From contig MU657173.1 of NCBI GenBank assembly GCA_026770575.1, positions 715,564 to 779,563 of the forward strand: a stretch of DNA of 64,000 nucleotides, read 5' to 3'. Under the pieces are notes generated by a model. It saw nothing but the letters and a program-made list of their open reading frames with translations, searched no databases and was not told the origin of the DNA. Below are positions 34,701-43,664 of the stretch, piece after piece. This stretch comes from Pelagophyceae sp. CCMP2097 (lineage: Eukaryota > Sar > Pelagophyceae). How positions within the stretch are numbered: position 1 is the stretch's first letter; each line of letters starts with the position of its first letter. The position numbers and the translations under genes are program-made.

Positions 34701-35247
34701 CAGAGCTCTTCCCGTTGCCAGAGCCCTTCCAGGACGCTGCTGACGCGCCAGAGCTCGCCGCCTCGAAAGTCCCCGAGGGCGATGATCGCCGACGGCCCGT
34801 CGTTGGACGCGTCGACGTGCATCTTGGCCTCGTAGGATACGTTGAGTTGAATCGATGCAAAGGCGAAATCGTCGCGGAGGAGCGACCGCCCGAACCGCGC
34901 CAGCAGCTCGCACAGTATGGGGCGCCGCCTGCCGTCGGTGGAGCGTTGCGAGCGGTCTTCGGAGCGTTCCGAACTCTGCACGAGGGATCCGTTCAGAGCT
35001 CTGTACGACGCCGGGGACGGCGGGGAATCGTACCTCGCGATTTCGCTGACCCGCGCGGGCGCGTTCCCTCGACTCAGTGCGCCAAACGTCGCCGACCGCA
35101 CGGCGACGTTGGAGTCCTTGCGGATGTTCTTTCGGTCGACGTTTTTCGGTATCGTCGTGGAGCGCAGCGCTTGGAGGACTGTTGTAGCGTCGATCTTGGA
35201 TGGCAACTGACGGAGGTCGCCGTCGCCGTCGACCTTCAAACGGACCA
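31774..35247 (-). CDS. 2OG-Fe(II) oxygenase-like domain plus Tudor-like region
   Basis: The ATG at 35247 (MVRLKVDGDGDLRQLPSK) leads to a jelly-roll core: FASIQLNVSYEAKMHVDAS, NDGPSAIIALGDFRGGELW and, after a repeat-containing intron (acceptor at 34588), FNGNQPHCTLPLKGNRERYS. This gives HxD, distal H and a following R, the ligand set of 2-oxoglutarate/Fe(II) oxygenases. The LGDFxGGELW context is like a family common in algae and dinoflagellates, some members of which I associate with TET/JBP-type enzymes. A 44-nt intron (33879-33922) joins DGPSPR to RFEELELEEL, fusing a ~690-residue region with a Tudor/chromo-like stretch (GVLYGTIVAFENQVGV, YLISWSEGQDSWLAE) and a basic tail. The donor of the repeat intron is ambiguous. 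The substrate is unknown; nucleic acid or histone is inference. Confidence 0.6.
34621..34735. repeat. 28-bp minisatellite plus second small repeat in an intron
   Basis: Units of 28 bp start at 34621, 34649 and 34677 (partial), with core CGCCATGCCGATGCGTGC. A second repeat, CGTTGCCAGAGC, follows twice around 34694-34730. They lie in or next to the intron between the HxD half and the distal-His half of the oxygenase and remain partly open in frame, which blurs the donor position. Confidence 0.75.
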
Positions 35248-35677
35248 TGGCCTGCGTCGAGCGTTCACAGAGGTGACTCCTTCTGGAGTGCCCTTGTTGA
35301 GCAGTTGTCGAGGCGAAAGGGTTTTCAAAACCCGGTTTTGGGCCCACCCAGTGACTCGGGGATCCCACGCCTCGTATACGACTGCGCACAAGATATACGC
35401 ACGTCTCGGCCGAGTTAAAGCAGCTGGGCAACGCGCCGAAGGATCTTCGCTGAAAAACGTCAAGTTGAGAGTTTACACTCGAGAGTCGGGCGGAGCATGT
35501 TCGGAACATGTTCGAACCAAGCGACGCGCCGCGTTGCGCCGCGCGCGGCCTCCTTCCATCACCCCACTCGAATCAAGGAAGAGCAGTCGCGTCGACGCTC
35601 GTCTGGCTTGGAGCCATGCACTTCTCGCCGCAGGAGTCGTTGCACATACTATTATCAGCTGCCGTTCGGGAGCGGAG
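35248..35677. other. Short intergenic region
   Basis: This lies between the MATE stop and the oxygenase start on the same strand, so it should hold the oxygenase promoter. No element is recognised. Confidence 0.35.
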
Positions 35678-37156
35678 TCAACTCCGACTTGCCTTCGAGA
35701 GCGGCGCGCGCGATTCCTCGACGTCGGCGAGGAGCGGCGATTCCAGAGCTGTGTTGGTGTCCACTTCCGCGAGGCGCACTGCTGCGGCGGCGACGGAAAA
35801 TTCCCAGTCGTGGCCGCGGATGATACCGAGCTGCGCGAGAAACGAGGCGGCGCAGGCGGCGCTGGCGGATAGGAGGATGGCGGGCGCGGCTTGTTGGTTT
35901 AGACGGAGGCCTAAAACCAAGACGAGCCCTAAAGGCACGCCCACAAAGACCCAGGCAAAAAGATTGGCATAAGCGATCTTGTTCGGGAGTCCGGCGCCGC
36001 TGAGGCCGCCCTGCAGAGTAATGTTGAGGCCGTTGACTCCGGTCATTAGAGCGAGGAGAGGGACGCATCTCCTGCAGAGCTTCACGGAATCCGCCTCGTG
36101 GAGGTAGAGCCTTGCTAAAGGGTCCGTTACGAGCACTAGGCCGAATCCGATGAAGACGGATAACGCGGCGGCGAGAGCGATGCCGAGCGTGGCGAACCTT
36201 TTCGCCTTTTGAGCGTCTCCCGCGCCGACGGCGGCACCGACTTTGATAGAAAGGGCGACCATGAGTCCCAACCAGCCCATCTCGAAGCACGCTTCCAAGT
36301 TTAAACATGTCGCCAGAGCGCCGACGACTGCGACGGCGGACTTGCGAGTGCCACCCAAAAGGACTGCAAATTCAAGGGACCACCACTCTATCAAAGTAAA
36401 GGCCAGTCCTGGTAAAGCGAGAGCCAAGTACTGTTTCAAACCGCTCGCAGAGAAAGCGGCCCTGCGCGGGACGAAGACGTGGCCCAAGCCATAATAAATC
36501 ATGGTCGGCATTTGCAGAAAGACGTACAAAGAGTTATAAACTGCACTCGCCCAGGCGGCGCCGAGCCAGCCGTAGCGGTCGATGAGGACGACTTGGATGA
36601 GAGGCGAGGCGCAGAAGACTGCGAGGCATATGTAAAAATTCGCCATCACCAAACCTTCAGCAGTCATGACCCTCTGCAAGATCGTCATAAGAGCCATCCC
36701 CACCAAAGCCGGTAAAAGCCTGAGAGCGTAGTCTTGCGCCATGGTGCTGAGGAGGACGGGCTGGCCGAGGAGGATGAGCAATCGCTTTGTATTTAACGCA
36801 AAGAGCACAGAGGGCACACAACCGACTGCCACCACCACCAAAGCCCGTTGGGCATACACGCCCTGCAGCTCGATGCTCTTGCCGCCGCCGCAAGCCTGCG
36901 GGCTCAAAGTGCGCAGGGCGGATATTAAGCCGTATGCTACGCTCATTCCGGTGACATTAAAGTAGCATCTCGCCATGGCCATCGCGTCGAGCTCCGCGGC
37001 ACTCCCGCTGCGGCCGACGAGGTACAAGCCCACGGAGACGGGCACGTACTCCAGCAAGTTGGCGAAGCCCGTGGGGACGGCGATGCGCACGAGTTCGACG
37101 GCGTCGGTGAGCCATAGGCGCTTCACCGGCGCATCCAATACCGCATCGGCCCGCAT
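35678..37156 (-). CDS. MATE-family efflux transporter
   Basis: Intronless, 492 residues, about twelve hydrophobic segments in two halves. The text fits the multidrug and toxin extrusion family: GFANLLEYVPVSVGLYLVG, MARCYFNVTGMSVAYGLIS, ALRTLSPQACGGGK (the conserved Ala-Cys-Gly/Gln-A region), LLILLGQPVLL, GWLGAAWASAVYNSLYVFL and MGWLGLMVALSIKVGAAVGA. It exports organic cations or metabolites in exchange for H+ or Na+, at the plasma membrane or tonoplast; the substrate is not deducible. The ATG at 37156 (MRADAVLDAPVKRL) is preferred over 37300 because the upstream 48 residues look like non-coding translation. Confidence 0.9.
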   Translation of the reverse strand: MRADAVLDAPVKRLWLTDAVELVRIAVPTGFANLLEYVPVSVGLYLVGRSGSAAELDAMAMARCYFNVTGMSVAYGLISALRTLSPQACGGGKSIELQGVYAQRALVVVAVGCVPSVLFALNTKRLLILLGQPVLLSTMAQDYALRLLPALVGMALMTILQRVMTAEGLVMANFYICLAVFCASPLIQVVLIDRYGWLGAAWASAVYNSLYVFLQMPTMIYYGLGHVFVPRRAAFSASGLKQYLALALPGLAFTLIEWWSLEFAVLLGGTRKSAVAVVGALATCLNLEACFEMGWLGLMVALSIKVGAAVGAGDAQKAKRFATLGIALAAALSVFIGFGLVLVTDPLARLYLHEADSVKLCRRCVPLLALMTGVNGLNITLQGGLSGAGLPNKIAYANLFAWVFVGVPLGLVLVLGLRLNQQAAPAILLSASAACAASFLAQLGIIRGHDWEFSVAAAAVRLAEVDTNTALESPLLADVEESRAPLSKASRS

Positions 37157-37505
37157 GGTGGAGGCCTCGAGGCCGGCGTGGCAGGCTCCTCGAGACTTGG
37201 GCCGCGTCGGGCCTGGAGCTCGTGAGACGTCACGGCGCCGGTGAGGTGAGCAACGATCGCTGAAAGTATGGCGATAGTTGCTGCGAGGCCCGGGGTCCAA
37301 GTGGTTCTCACCGACGGCATCGAGGTCCCTTGTCGAGGTCCATTTGCAACCCGCATGGGTCCTCGGAAGGGCCCAGGAGCAACAAGTTCGCCACGAGTGG
37401 CCGTTAAGTGTTTTCGGGGCCGTGATGGTGGACTCTCAGACGTACTCTGAGGCAGGCGTTTCGCGCCTCCGCGCAAGGGCCCATTTCTATTCTCCGCGGG
37501 TTGGA
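37157..37505. other. Short intergenic region
   Basis: This holds the 5' flank of the MATE gene and the 3' flank of the EH-domain gene. Nothing is recognised. Confidence 0.35.
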
Positions 37506-38732
37506 TTAGACGTCCACCGTCTCGGCCGGCTTTGGTGATTTGCGCGCGGCTTTGGGCGGTGTGTCCGGCGGGGTTTCTTGCGGCGCGGAGGCGTCGCGCG
37601 GCTTGGTGCGCGGCGGAAAGAGGTCCGAGGCGAGGTAGGCAGGCAGTTTGACGTTGTCGACGAGGAGGCGGCGGAGCAAGTAGACAAAGAGAGCGAACTC
37701 GTCTCGGCCGAGGCCGTCGTCTCGGCCGAGGTCGCACAGATGCCACGCGCGTCTTAAAGCGTCCGTACTCGGCGGCGTTCCCCCAAAGCAGTCGTTGAAC
37801 AAAGGAGTCGTCTCTAGAGCCTTTTTCAAAGCCGCGCCGGAGACGAAAATCGTCTCGTCCTTTGGTTTGTCCTCGGGCATCTTGGCGTTTGGCACCACGC
37901 TCCGCTCGCCCACCTCTTCACGGCCGAGCGCGGCCACGTCGAAGAAGAGGTCGCGCCAGTCGTCGGCGCCGACTCGGAGCTCCCAGGCGCGGCAGCGCCA
38001 CCGCCTTAGACGAGAAAGATAGCATTTGACGCAGATAGAAATTTGCCACCCGACGCCGAAAAACGAAAAGCCGATGGACGCCGTCGTCCCCAGCAAAGGG
38101 TCCCTTGAAGCAGGGAGGCCGGTGAGGTCGTCGGCGTCCTCGCCTTCCCGCAATTTCGTGGTGATCCAGTCCTTAGCGCGGTCCTCCAAGCGTTGGAACA
38201 TAGTAGAGAGCAGCCGCCGGTCTCTCAAGGCGAGCTCGCTGCCGGCCTCGACGCTCGTGCCGTCGATCTTGACCGGCACGCTCTGTATTCGCGCCCTCAT
38301 GAGTCGCGCCTTCAGTCAAAAGATCTCCCACGAGATGTCTCCAAATAGGCATCCTCACAGATCGGCAGGAACGCACCTTGGCCCACGGCGCTACTTTGTT
38401 CTCCTTGCGCTCGAACATGAGCTGGACGGACTCTTCGTACAAGCCGAGCTTCCACTCGACTTCGACACTGCCAGCGTACCCTCGAGCTTCAAAAGTTGCG
38501 TAGGCGAACCTATGAATTGCGAGTCAATGCGAGACCTTAATGCGAGTAAGAGATATATGTTGATGCTCGAAGCGCACCTCAGGAACTTGTCGACTTCCCT
38601 TTGGATGAAGTAACCTTTCTTATCTTCCGCCTTGGTCTCCGGAACCGGCTCCTCGCCAGTCTCCTGCACCGACGGCGCCCCGACGTTCGTCGAGAGCGAC
38701 TGCGACCGCCCACTGCCCCCGAAGCCGAACAT
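37506..38732 (-). CDS. EH-domain endocytic-type protein
   Basis: Exons are 38732-38578, 38509-38377 and 38282-37506. Introns are 68 and 94 nt. Exon 1 begins MFGFGGSGRSQSLSTNVG. Joined text gives VDKFLRFAYATFEARG, LYEESVQLMFERKENKVAPW, then AKSVPVKIDGTSVEAG and STMFQRLEDRAKDW. The C-terminus is an EH (Eps15 homology) domain: FVSGAALKKALETTPLFND, FGGTPPSTDALRRAWHLCDL, DDGLGRDEFALFVYLLRRLL and KLPAYLASDLFPPR. EH domains bind NPF motifs in endocytosis and actin patch proteins. The N-terminal part is not recognised. An in-frame 30-nt piece (about 38000-38030) with GTCAAA and CTAAG ends could be a retained mini-intron. Confidence 0.75.
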
Positions 38733-39538
38733 GCCGCCCGAACCGCGTCTTTGCGCGAGGAAGCTTCCCAGGCGAGGGAAGGCCTTCCCTCCAACCAAAA
38801 TGACTCACCCTCCCTTCGCTAAAGTTTGGCGAAGATTTCCAGCAAACAACGAAAAATGTCTTACAAAAAAATCCATCATGAAACGATTTCCACTCAACTA
38901 CAAATTTCTCGTCCTACAAACGAGGTATGGGGCCACTTATGGTCGCTGCGTCGCGGGCTGGTGGCGGCGCGGTCCCCGACGAAGGAAGTTTGTTTATGGG
39001 CTCGATCCGCCGACCGTGAAGCCGCTTTCAAGAATAAAACGGTGTAAAACTTGACACCATTTCCGCGTAATTGCGGATTTGCATGGGCGTTTTAAGTCAA
39101 ATGGGGCCCATAACTTGCAAAATAGAGCCCATAGCCTAAATTTTGGGTCTTATCCCGAACCTCCATGGGCCACTAGGTCGGACTCTGGCGATGCCAAGGC
39201 CTACAGCCGGCCCCAATGAAGCGGCAGGGAGGTGGAACTCAGACGAAGACAACGGAAAACCACCTCAAACCAGCTTTTGGCGACGCTATAATCGAGATTG
39301 CGCGCGGAATACGCGAAAAACGGGAGAGTTCCACCTCCAGCCCGAAACCTTGGGTCGGGCCGGACATGTCCAGCCACTCAAAGTCTTCTCAAACGTGCTG
39401 TGGAGGTTTGGAAATGAGCGGCTTTTTCATGTTGAACCCCCCTTGTATAATAAAAGTTTTCTTTCACTCGCTCTCGCGGGGAGCGCGGTTCCCGGAACGA
39501 TGAACGATACAGTCCTTTACGCGCGGCCCGCCGCCTAT
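38733..39538. other. AT-richer intergenic stretch with small inverted repeat
   Basis: No gene is supported. The part 38820-39140 is AT-richer than its neighbours. GGAGGTGGAACTC (about 39229) recurs as its reverse complement (about 39326), a 13-bp inverted repeat with roughly 85 bp between arms. Confidence 0.4.
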
Positions 39539-40305
39539 TCAGTCCAAAGCCGGGTTGTCCTCAAAGTTCTTGACGGCGAAGGAGGAGCCGCAGCCGCAGG
39601 CTGACTCGGAGAGCGGGTTGTTCCTAACGAAGCGCGTTTGACTTTTGCAGGAATACATTTCCTCGATCGAGGACCATGGCGTTCCTCGAAGACGGTGCGG
39701 CAGGGATTGAACCCGGAAGGGATGGCCTCAGTGGAGTGCATAACAAAAGAAAAAGAGTGCACGAAAACTCACGTGACTGCAAAGGCGCTGCCCATCATGT
39801 CGCTCTCGTAATCAATCGTCGCGCCCTTGACGTACGCCAGCGAACTTTCGTCGACGACGAAGGGCATCTCGTCGCGTAGGAAGACGACGTCGTCCTCCTG
39901 CAGGGCCGTGGTGCACAGCTCTGTGGAAAACACGTACGAGAACCCCGAGCCTGCGTCGCGCGTGCGGGCCGCACGCCACGCAGCCGAGACTTACAGCCGC
40001 CGCTGTCGACGGCGAGGCGGAGGCGCATCGCTGAAGCGTTCTTCGCGCTCAGCGCCGCGATGCGCTGTAGAGAGATGGATGATATTCCACGACGATTCAC
40101 GAACCGCGCCGCCTCCTCTCCGGGACCGCGACGAAAACTCGAGGGCTCGCGGGTCTAGCAAATATGCGTCCGGTCGAGGCGCACCTCTGCGGTGGCTTTG
40201 GTCACGATGATGTCCGGGAGCACGTTCGCAGTCTGCACGGCAGAGAAACGTCGCACCGTCGGCGCGCGCGCAACCCGCGCGAGATACGCGACCGCGCGCG
40301 GGAAC
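39539..40305 (-). CDS. ISCA2: A-type iron-sulfur assembly protein ISCA2, mitochondrial
   Basis: Four exons (40305-40195, 40064-39995, 39950-39773, 39623-39539) sum to exactly 147 residues plus stop, with matching phases. The leader MFPRAVAYLARVARAPTVRR is a typical arginine-rich mitochondrial presequence. The A-type domain reads IIVTKATAERIAALSAKNAS, MRLRLAVDSGGC (first ligand cysteine, its codon split by the intron), SGFSYVFSTEL, VVDESSLAYVKGATIDYESD and NNPLSESACGCGSSF with the CGC pair. GGCSGF and CGCGSSF are the Fe-S binding sites. ISCA2 works with ISCA1 and IBA57 in making 4Fe-4S clusters for mitochondrial enzymes. Confidence 0.93.
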
Positions 40306-40456
40306 ATGATGGGGAGGCCCGAGGGCAAAGGGCGGCGTCGTCAGGACTGTTCTGGCGGCACTGCAAACACTACGGCTTCGCTGAAACTTTGTTTAGCGAC
40401 GCTTTTTGTTGTGTCTCGACGCGACGTCGCCCGCGCCGGTCGTGGCGCCGTCTGGC

Positions 40457-42166
40457 ATGGGCAAGTTCAGCAAGGACAAGCGGGACGCGTACTACCGCAT
40501 CGCCAAGGACGCGGGGCTGCGGTCTCGCGCAGGGTTCAAAATTATCCAGGTTAGGAGCAGTTCCTACCAGAGAGGCGATGACGAGACGGTCCCCTATAAC
40601 CAGAGAGGCGATGACGAGACGGTCCGGGTTTGTCCGCGGTCCTTGGGCCTTCCGGAAAATGCTCGACCGGGTCCCCTCCAACCGGTCCCTCCTCAGCTCG
40701 ACGAGAAGCTGCAGCTGCTCGCCGGCGTCACAAAGGTGCGTGCTCTCGAGTGGTGCCGTTGAATTGCTCTCGAGTGGCGGCATGCCGTTGACGTCTCGAT
40801 GGCGGCATGCCGTCGACCCTCCATCGCAGGTCGTCGACCTCTGCTCCGCGCCGGGCGGCTGGTCGCAGGCGAGTCTAGCCTCGTTGCATCGTCCTTTCCC
40901 CCTTTGTCGACGCTCAGCGTTCGACAGGTCTGCGCAGCGACGCTCGCTGCGGGCTCGACGATCGTCGCAGTCGACCTCAAGGCCGTCGCGCCCATAGACG
41001 GCGTGAGAGCAGCCTGCGAGAGATCCGAACACTGATGGAGTGTGACACTGTCATCCACCCTGCCAGGTCGTCCGCATCATCGGCGACATTACGGACGAGG
41101 AGACGCTGCGGCGCGTCGAAGCGGCCCTCGGTGAGGTCTCCATGGCCGGTTCTGACTGCGGGTGTCAATCCGCAAACGCTTCAAGCGACCCGGTCCGCGG
41201 CAGGCGGCTCCAAGGCCGAACTCGTGCTCTGCGACGGCGCGCCCGACGTCGTGAACTTGGGCGACGTCGACGCGCATCTACAGCATCAATTAGTGCTCTG
41301 CGCGGTCGACGCGGCGATGCGCTTGATCGACAGAGAGGGCACCTTCGTCTCCAAAGTCTATCGCGGCCGAGGCATCGCAGACCTCTTCGTGAGCGCATGC
41401 GGGGCACCGCGCAGCCACGAGGGGCGAAATCAAGCGCCACACGCAAAATAGGCGCCACACGCAAAATAGGCCCGCCTCGATGCCGTCTTCGAGCACGTCA
41501 CTCTCGCAAAGCCCCGGACGTCGCGCAACGTCTCTCTCGAGGCCTTTGTCGTCTGCCGCGGCCTACGCTCGACGCCAAAGTCGCGCGGCGAGACGGCGAG
41601 GCACTTTCCTTTTGTCGCGTGCGGCAGCGGCGATGACTACGACGCCGTACGTTCCAATCAAGTGGGCACCCGCCATCCACAGAGGGGCCACCTGCTATCC
41701 ACAGAGCTCTCTGTGGGCCCGGGGAGCACGGCGGGGCATCCCACGTCATCCTGCGCGGATTGTGGTCGCAGGACGCGATCCGGGATTGTGCAAGTCAGAC
41801 TCGAGCCATCCGGGATTGTGCAAGTCGGACTCGAGCCATCCGGGATTGTGGGATTAGGACGCATCTTACCCGCTCGACTTCCTCCTCGGCACGGCAGACA
41901 TCGCCGGCTACGTTTTAAAGGCGCCCGTGCAGATGCCGCTCAACCCGACGCACTTAGCCGCGGTCGGCGGCGGTCAAGTCGTCGCCGAGGCCTCTTCAGG
42001 CCTTGCGCTGCCGATTTCTGCAATTTCGACAAAAATCCCCGCAAGCTTCCGCGCCGACGCGCACGTCGCGCCGCGGTGCGGCGGCCACACCGCAGCCTTC
42101 GACGCGGACTCGCTCCGGCGGTGGCTCGCCGACGACGATCCTTCTGGAGAAAGCGTAAAACGATAA
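40457..42166 (+). CDS. TRM7: tRNA 2'-O-ribose methyltransferase TRM7/FTSJ1
   Basis: Eight exons (40457-40549, 40697-40735, 40830-40868, 40928-41002, 41067-41130, 41214-41398, 41470-41646, 41858-42166) sum to 326 residues in frame. Text: MGKFSKDKRDAYYRIAKDAG, SRAGFKIIQLDEKLQLLAG, VVDLCSAPGGWSQ (SAM motif), TIVAVDLKAVAPIDG, VVRIIGDITDEETLRRVEAA, ELVLCDGAPDV and GTFVSKVYRG. The FtsJ K-D-K-E tetrad positions are present except that the last was not checked residue by residue. TRM7 methylates anticodon-loop positions 32 and 34 of tRNAs. The intron at 40869-40927 starts with GC (CAG|GCGAGT), a GC-AG intron. Three other introns contain tandem repeats. It is divergent from ISCA2, with 151 bp between the two starts. 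Confidence 0.93.
40566..40625 (+). repeat. 27-bp direct repeat in TRM7 intron 1
   Basis: Two identical 27-bp copies (40566-40592 and 40599-40625, beginning ACCAGAGAGGCGATGACG) lie inside the 147-nt first intron. Confidence 0.9.
41434..41469 (+). repeat. 18-bp tandem repeat duplicating a 3' splice site
   Basis: Two perfect 18-bp copies (GCGCCACACGCAAAATAG) fill the end of TRM7 intron 6. Each ends in AAAATAG followed by GC, so the intron has two nearly identical acceptors 18 nt apart. The downstream one restores the frame; use of the upstream one would insert six codons, of which the last ends in TAG and would terminate translation depending on phase. Confidence 0.85.
41778..41850 (+). repeat. 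30-bp tandem repeat (2.4 units) in TRM7 intron 7
   Basis: Units start at 41778 and 41808, and a partial one starts at 41838, with core ATCCGGGATTGTGCAAGTC; one base differs between units. They lie just before the 41857 acceptor of a 211-nt intron. Confidence 0.85.
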
Positions 42167-42331
42167 GTCGACGTGATTAGAAATGGCCGTCTGCGCTCCG
42201 CGCGGGGCGCCTACTTGGGCCCGATGACGGTGATGATCTTGTCCGCGCCGTCGGTTTTTACAGAGCCGAGGCCAATGGTCACAATCTGCCTAATTTCCAA
42301 TAATTTCCAAATTTGTGCCTGAGACGGTACC

Positions 42332-43190
42332 CTACGCTGCGACGCACTGCATCTCCTTGCGGCAAAACGGGCAGTGGCCACTCGTGACGAGGACGTCGAT
42401 GCAGCAGTTGTAGCACATGCCGCCGTGCCCGCAGTGCCTGGCGCGGGAAGCGTGAGCGCCACTGCGTCGACGGACGAGGCGCGCCACACAGACACGTTGG
42501 GCGCCGGTCTGCACAGGATGACGGCGTTCTTCGCCTTTTCGAAGCAGATTGTGCAAGTGTCCGTCGGGTCGAGCGGCGTCTTTGGAGACTCGACGTCGGC
42601 CGCATCGGCGGCGGCTTCTGCGGAAGCGTTGGCGGCTTTTGCGGCATCGTCGGCGGGGACGGCCTTGACCTCGACGGCGTTGCTGAAGAGCGAGAGGCCC
42701 GCCGCGATGGTGGCCCCGGTCTCGGGGAACATGGCTTCGCCGCTGCGGAACCTACGCGACGCGATTGCCATTGCGATACGGCGGCGACTGCGATCCGGCG
42801 ACAGCGATGGGACGCCTTACTTGGAGCACGCCTCGAAGCGGTTGTTCTGCTTGAGGATGAGGAACTCGGGCCTGACAAAGGAGCGTCCGGCGGCGGCGGC
42901 GAGGCCCGCGTCGCGCGGCGGGATACGCACTTGCTTGCGTGGCGCATCTTATTGTGCGCCTCAATGCGTTTCCGACCCATGTCCGCCGGCTCGTCGCCGT
43001 CCGCGTCGTCGAAGTTGTCCCGCAGCTCCAAGGCGAGCATCGTCAGGCGAGTGAAGCCGATGCCCACAAGGGCCACAACGACAAGGCTGATCATCATATT
43101 GCCCGGCCGCTGCGGCCCGAAGAGGCCCGAGTCGCCAGAGGTGCCCGCGTAGGCCGAGATGGCGCCGAGACGACGCGCCGAGATGACGCC
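42332..43190 (-). CDS. Membrane-anchored RING-finger E3 ligase
   Basis: Exons are about 43190-42821, 42751-42488 and 42437-42332; the phases of the last two introns fit. Near the N-terminus is one hydrophobic segment (MISLVVVALVGIGFTRLTML). The middle includes KMRHASKQVRIPPRDAG, RPEFLILKQNNRFEACSK and FRSGEAMFPETGATIAAGLS, then an Ala-rich linker. A C-terminal C3HC4-type RING reads TDTCTICFEKAKNAVILC, HCGHGGMCYNCC and GHCPFCRKEMQCV. RING at the extreme C-terminus plus one TM helix resembles MUL1/plant SP1 layouts, but the MUL1 BAM domain is not recognised. The start is uncertain because the reading frame is open upstream of 43097. Confidence 0.65.
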
Positions 43191-43664
43191 GGGAGCAGCC
43201 TAGCCCGAAAAGAACTGGAGAATCTCCTTCTCATCAGAAGTTCTTCTATTCCTACTACTAGGAATTCCTACTAGGAATCCTATGTGACTATGACATACTG
43301 AATCCTAGAGTTCTGTAGACTAGATCTAGGCGACGACGCCTGTGCCGCGGGCCGCACGAAAGGGTCCTTCCTCGAGGGCCCGGCGGGGCGCACGAGGTGT
43401 CCGATCGCGGTCTCTTTAGTCGGCATACGAGGAAGAGCACGGCGGTGTGCGAGGCGGCGGAAACGGTAACAGTCACGGTTTCGGAAACATCCTCAAGGCC
43501 ATCGTTGACTCGTGGTTGACCATGCGTCTGCGCGGCCGTGGCGGGCGCGACTGCATCACCTTCTTAAAAATGGCCGCCCAAGGACGCCGATGCGTCCCCT
43601 GCGGCGGCGCGTCGGCGCGTAAAGCGCCGGCCGGCGGCGTTTGCCCCGGCGGCGTTGCGGCGTG
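43191..43664. other. Intergenic, palindrome-bearing AT-richer patch
   Basis: A short patch near 43245-43320 is unusually AT-rich and holds the palindrome TAGGAATTCCTA with flanking ACTAGGAAT repeats. The rest shows only short frames. It separates two minus-strand genes. Confidence 0.4.
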
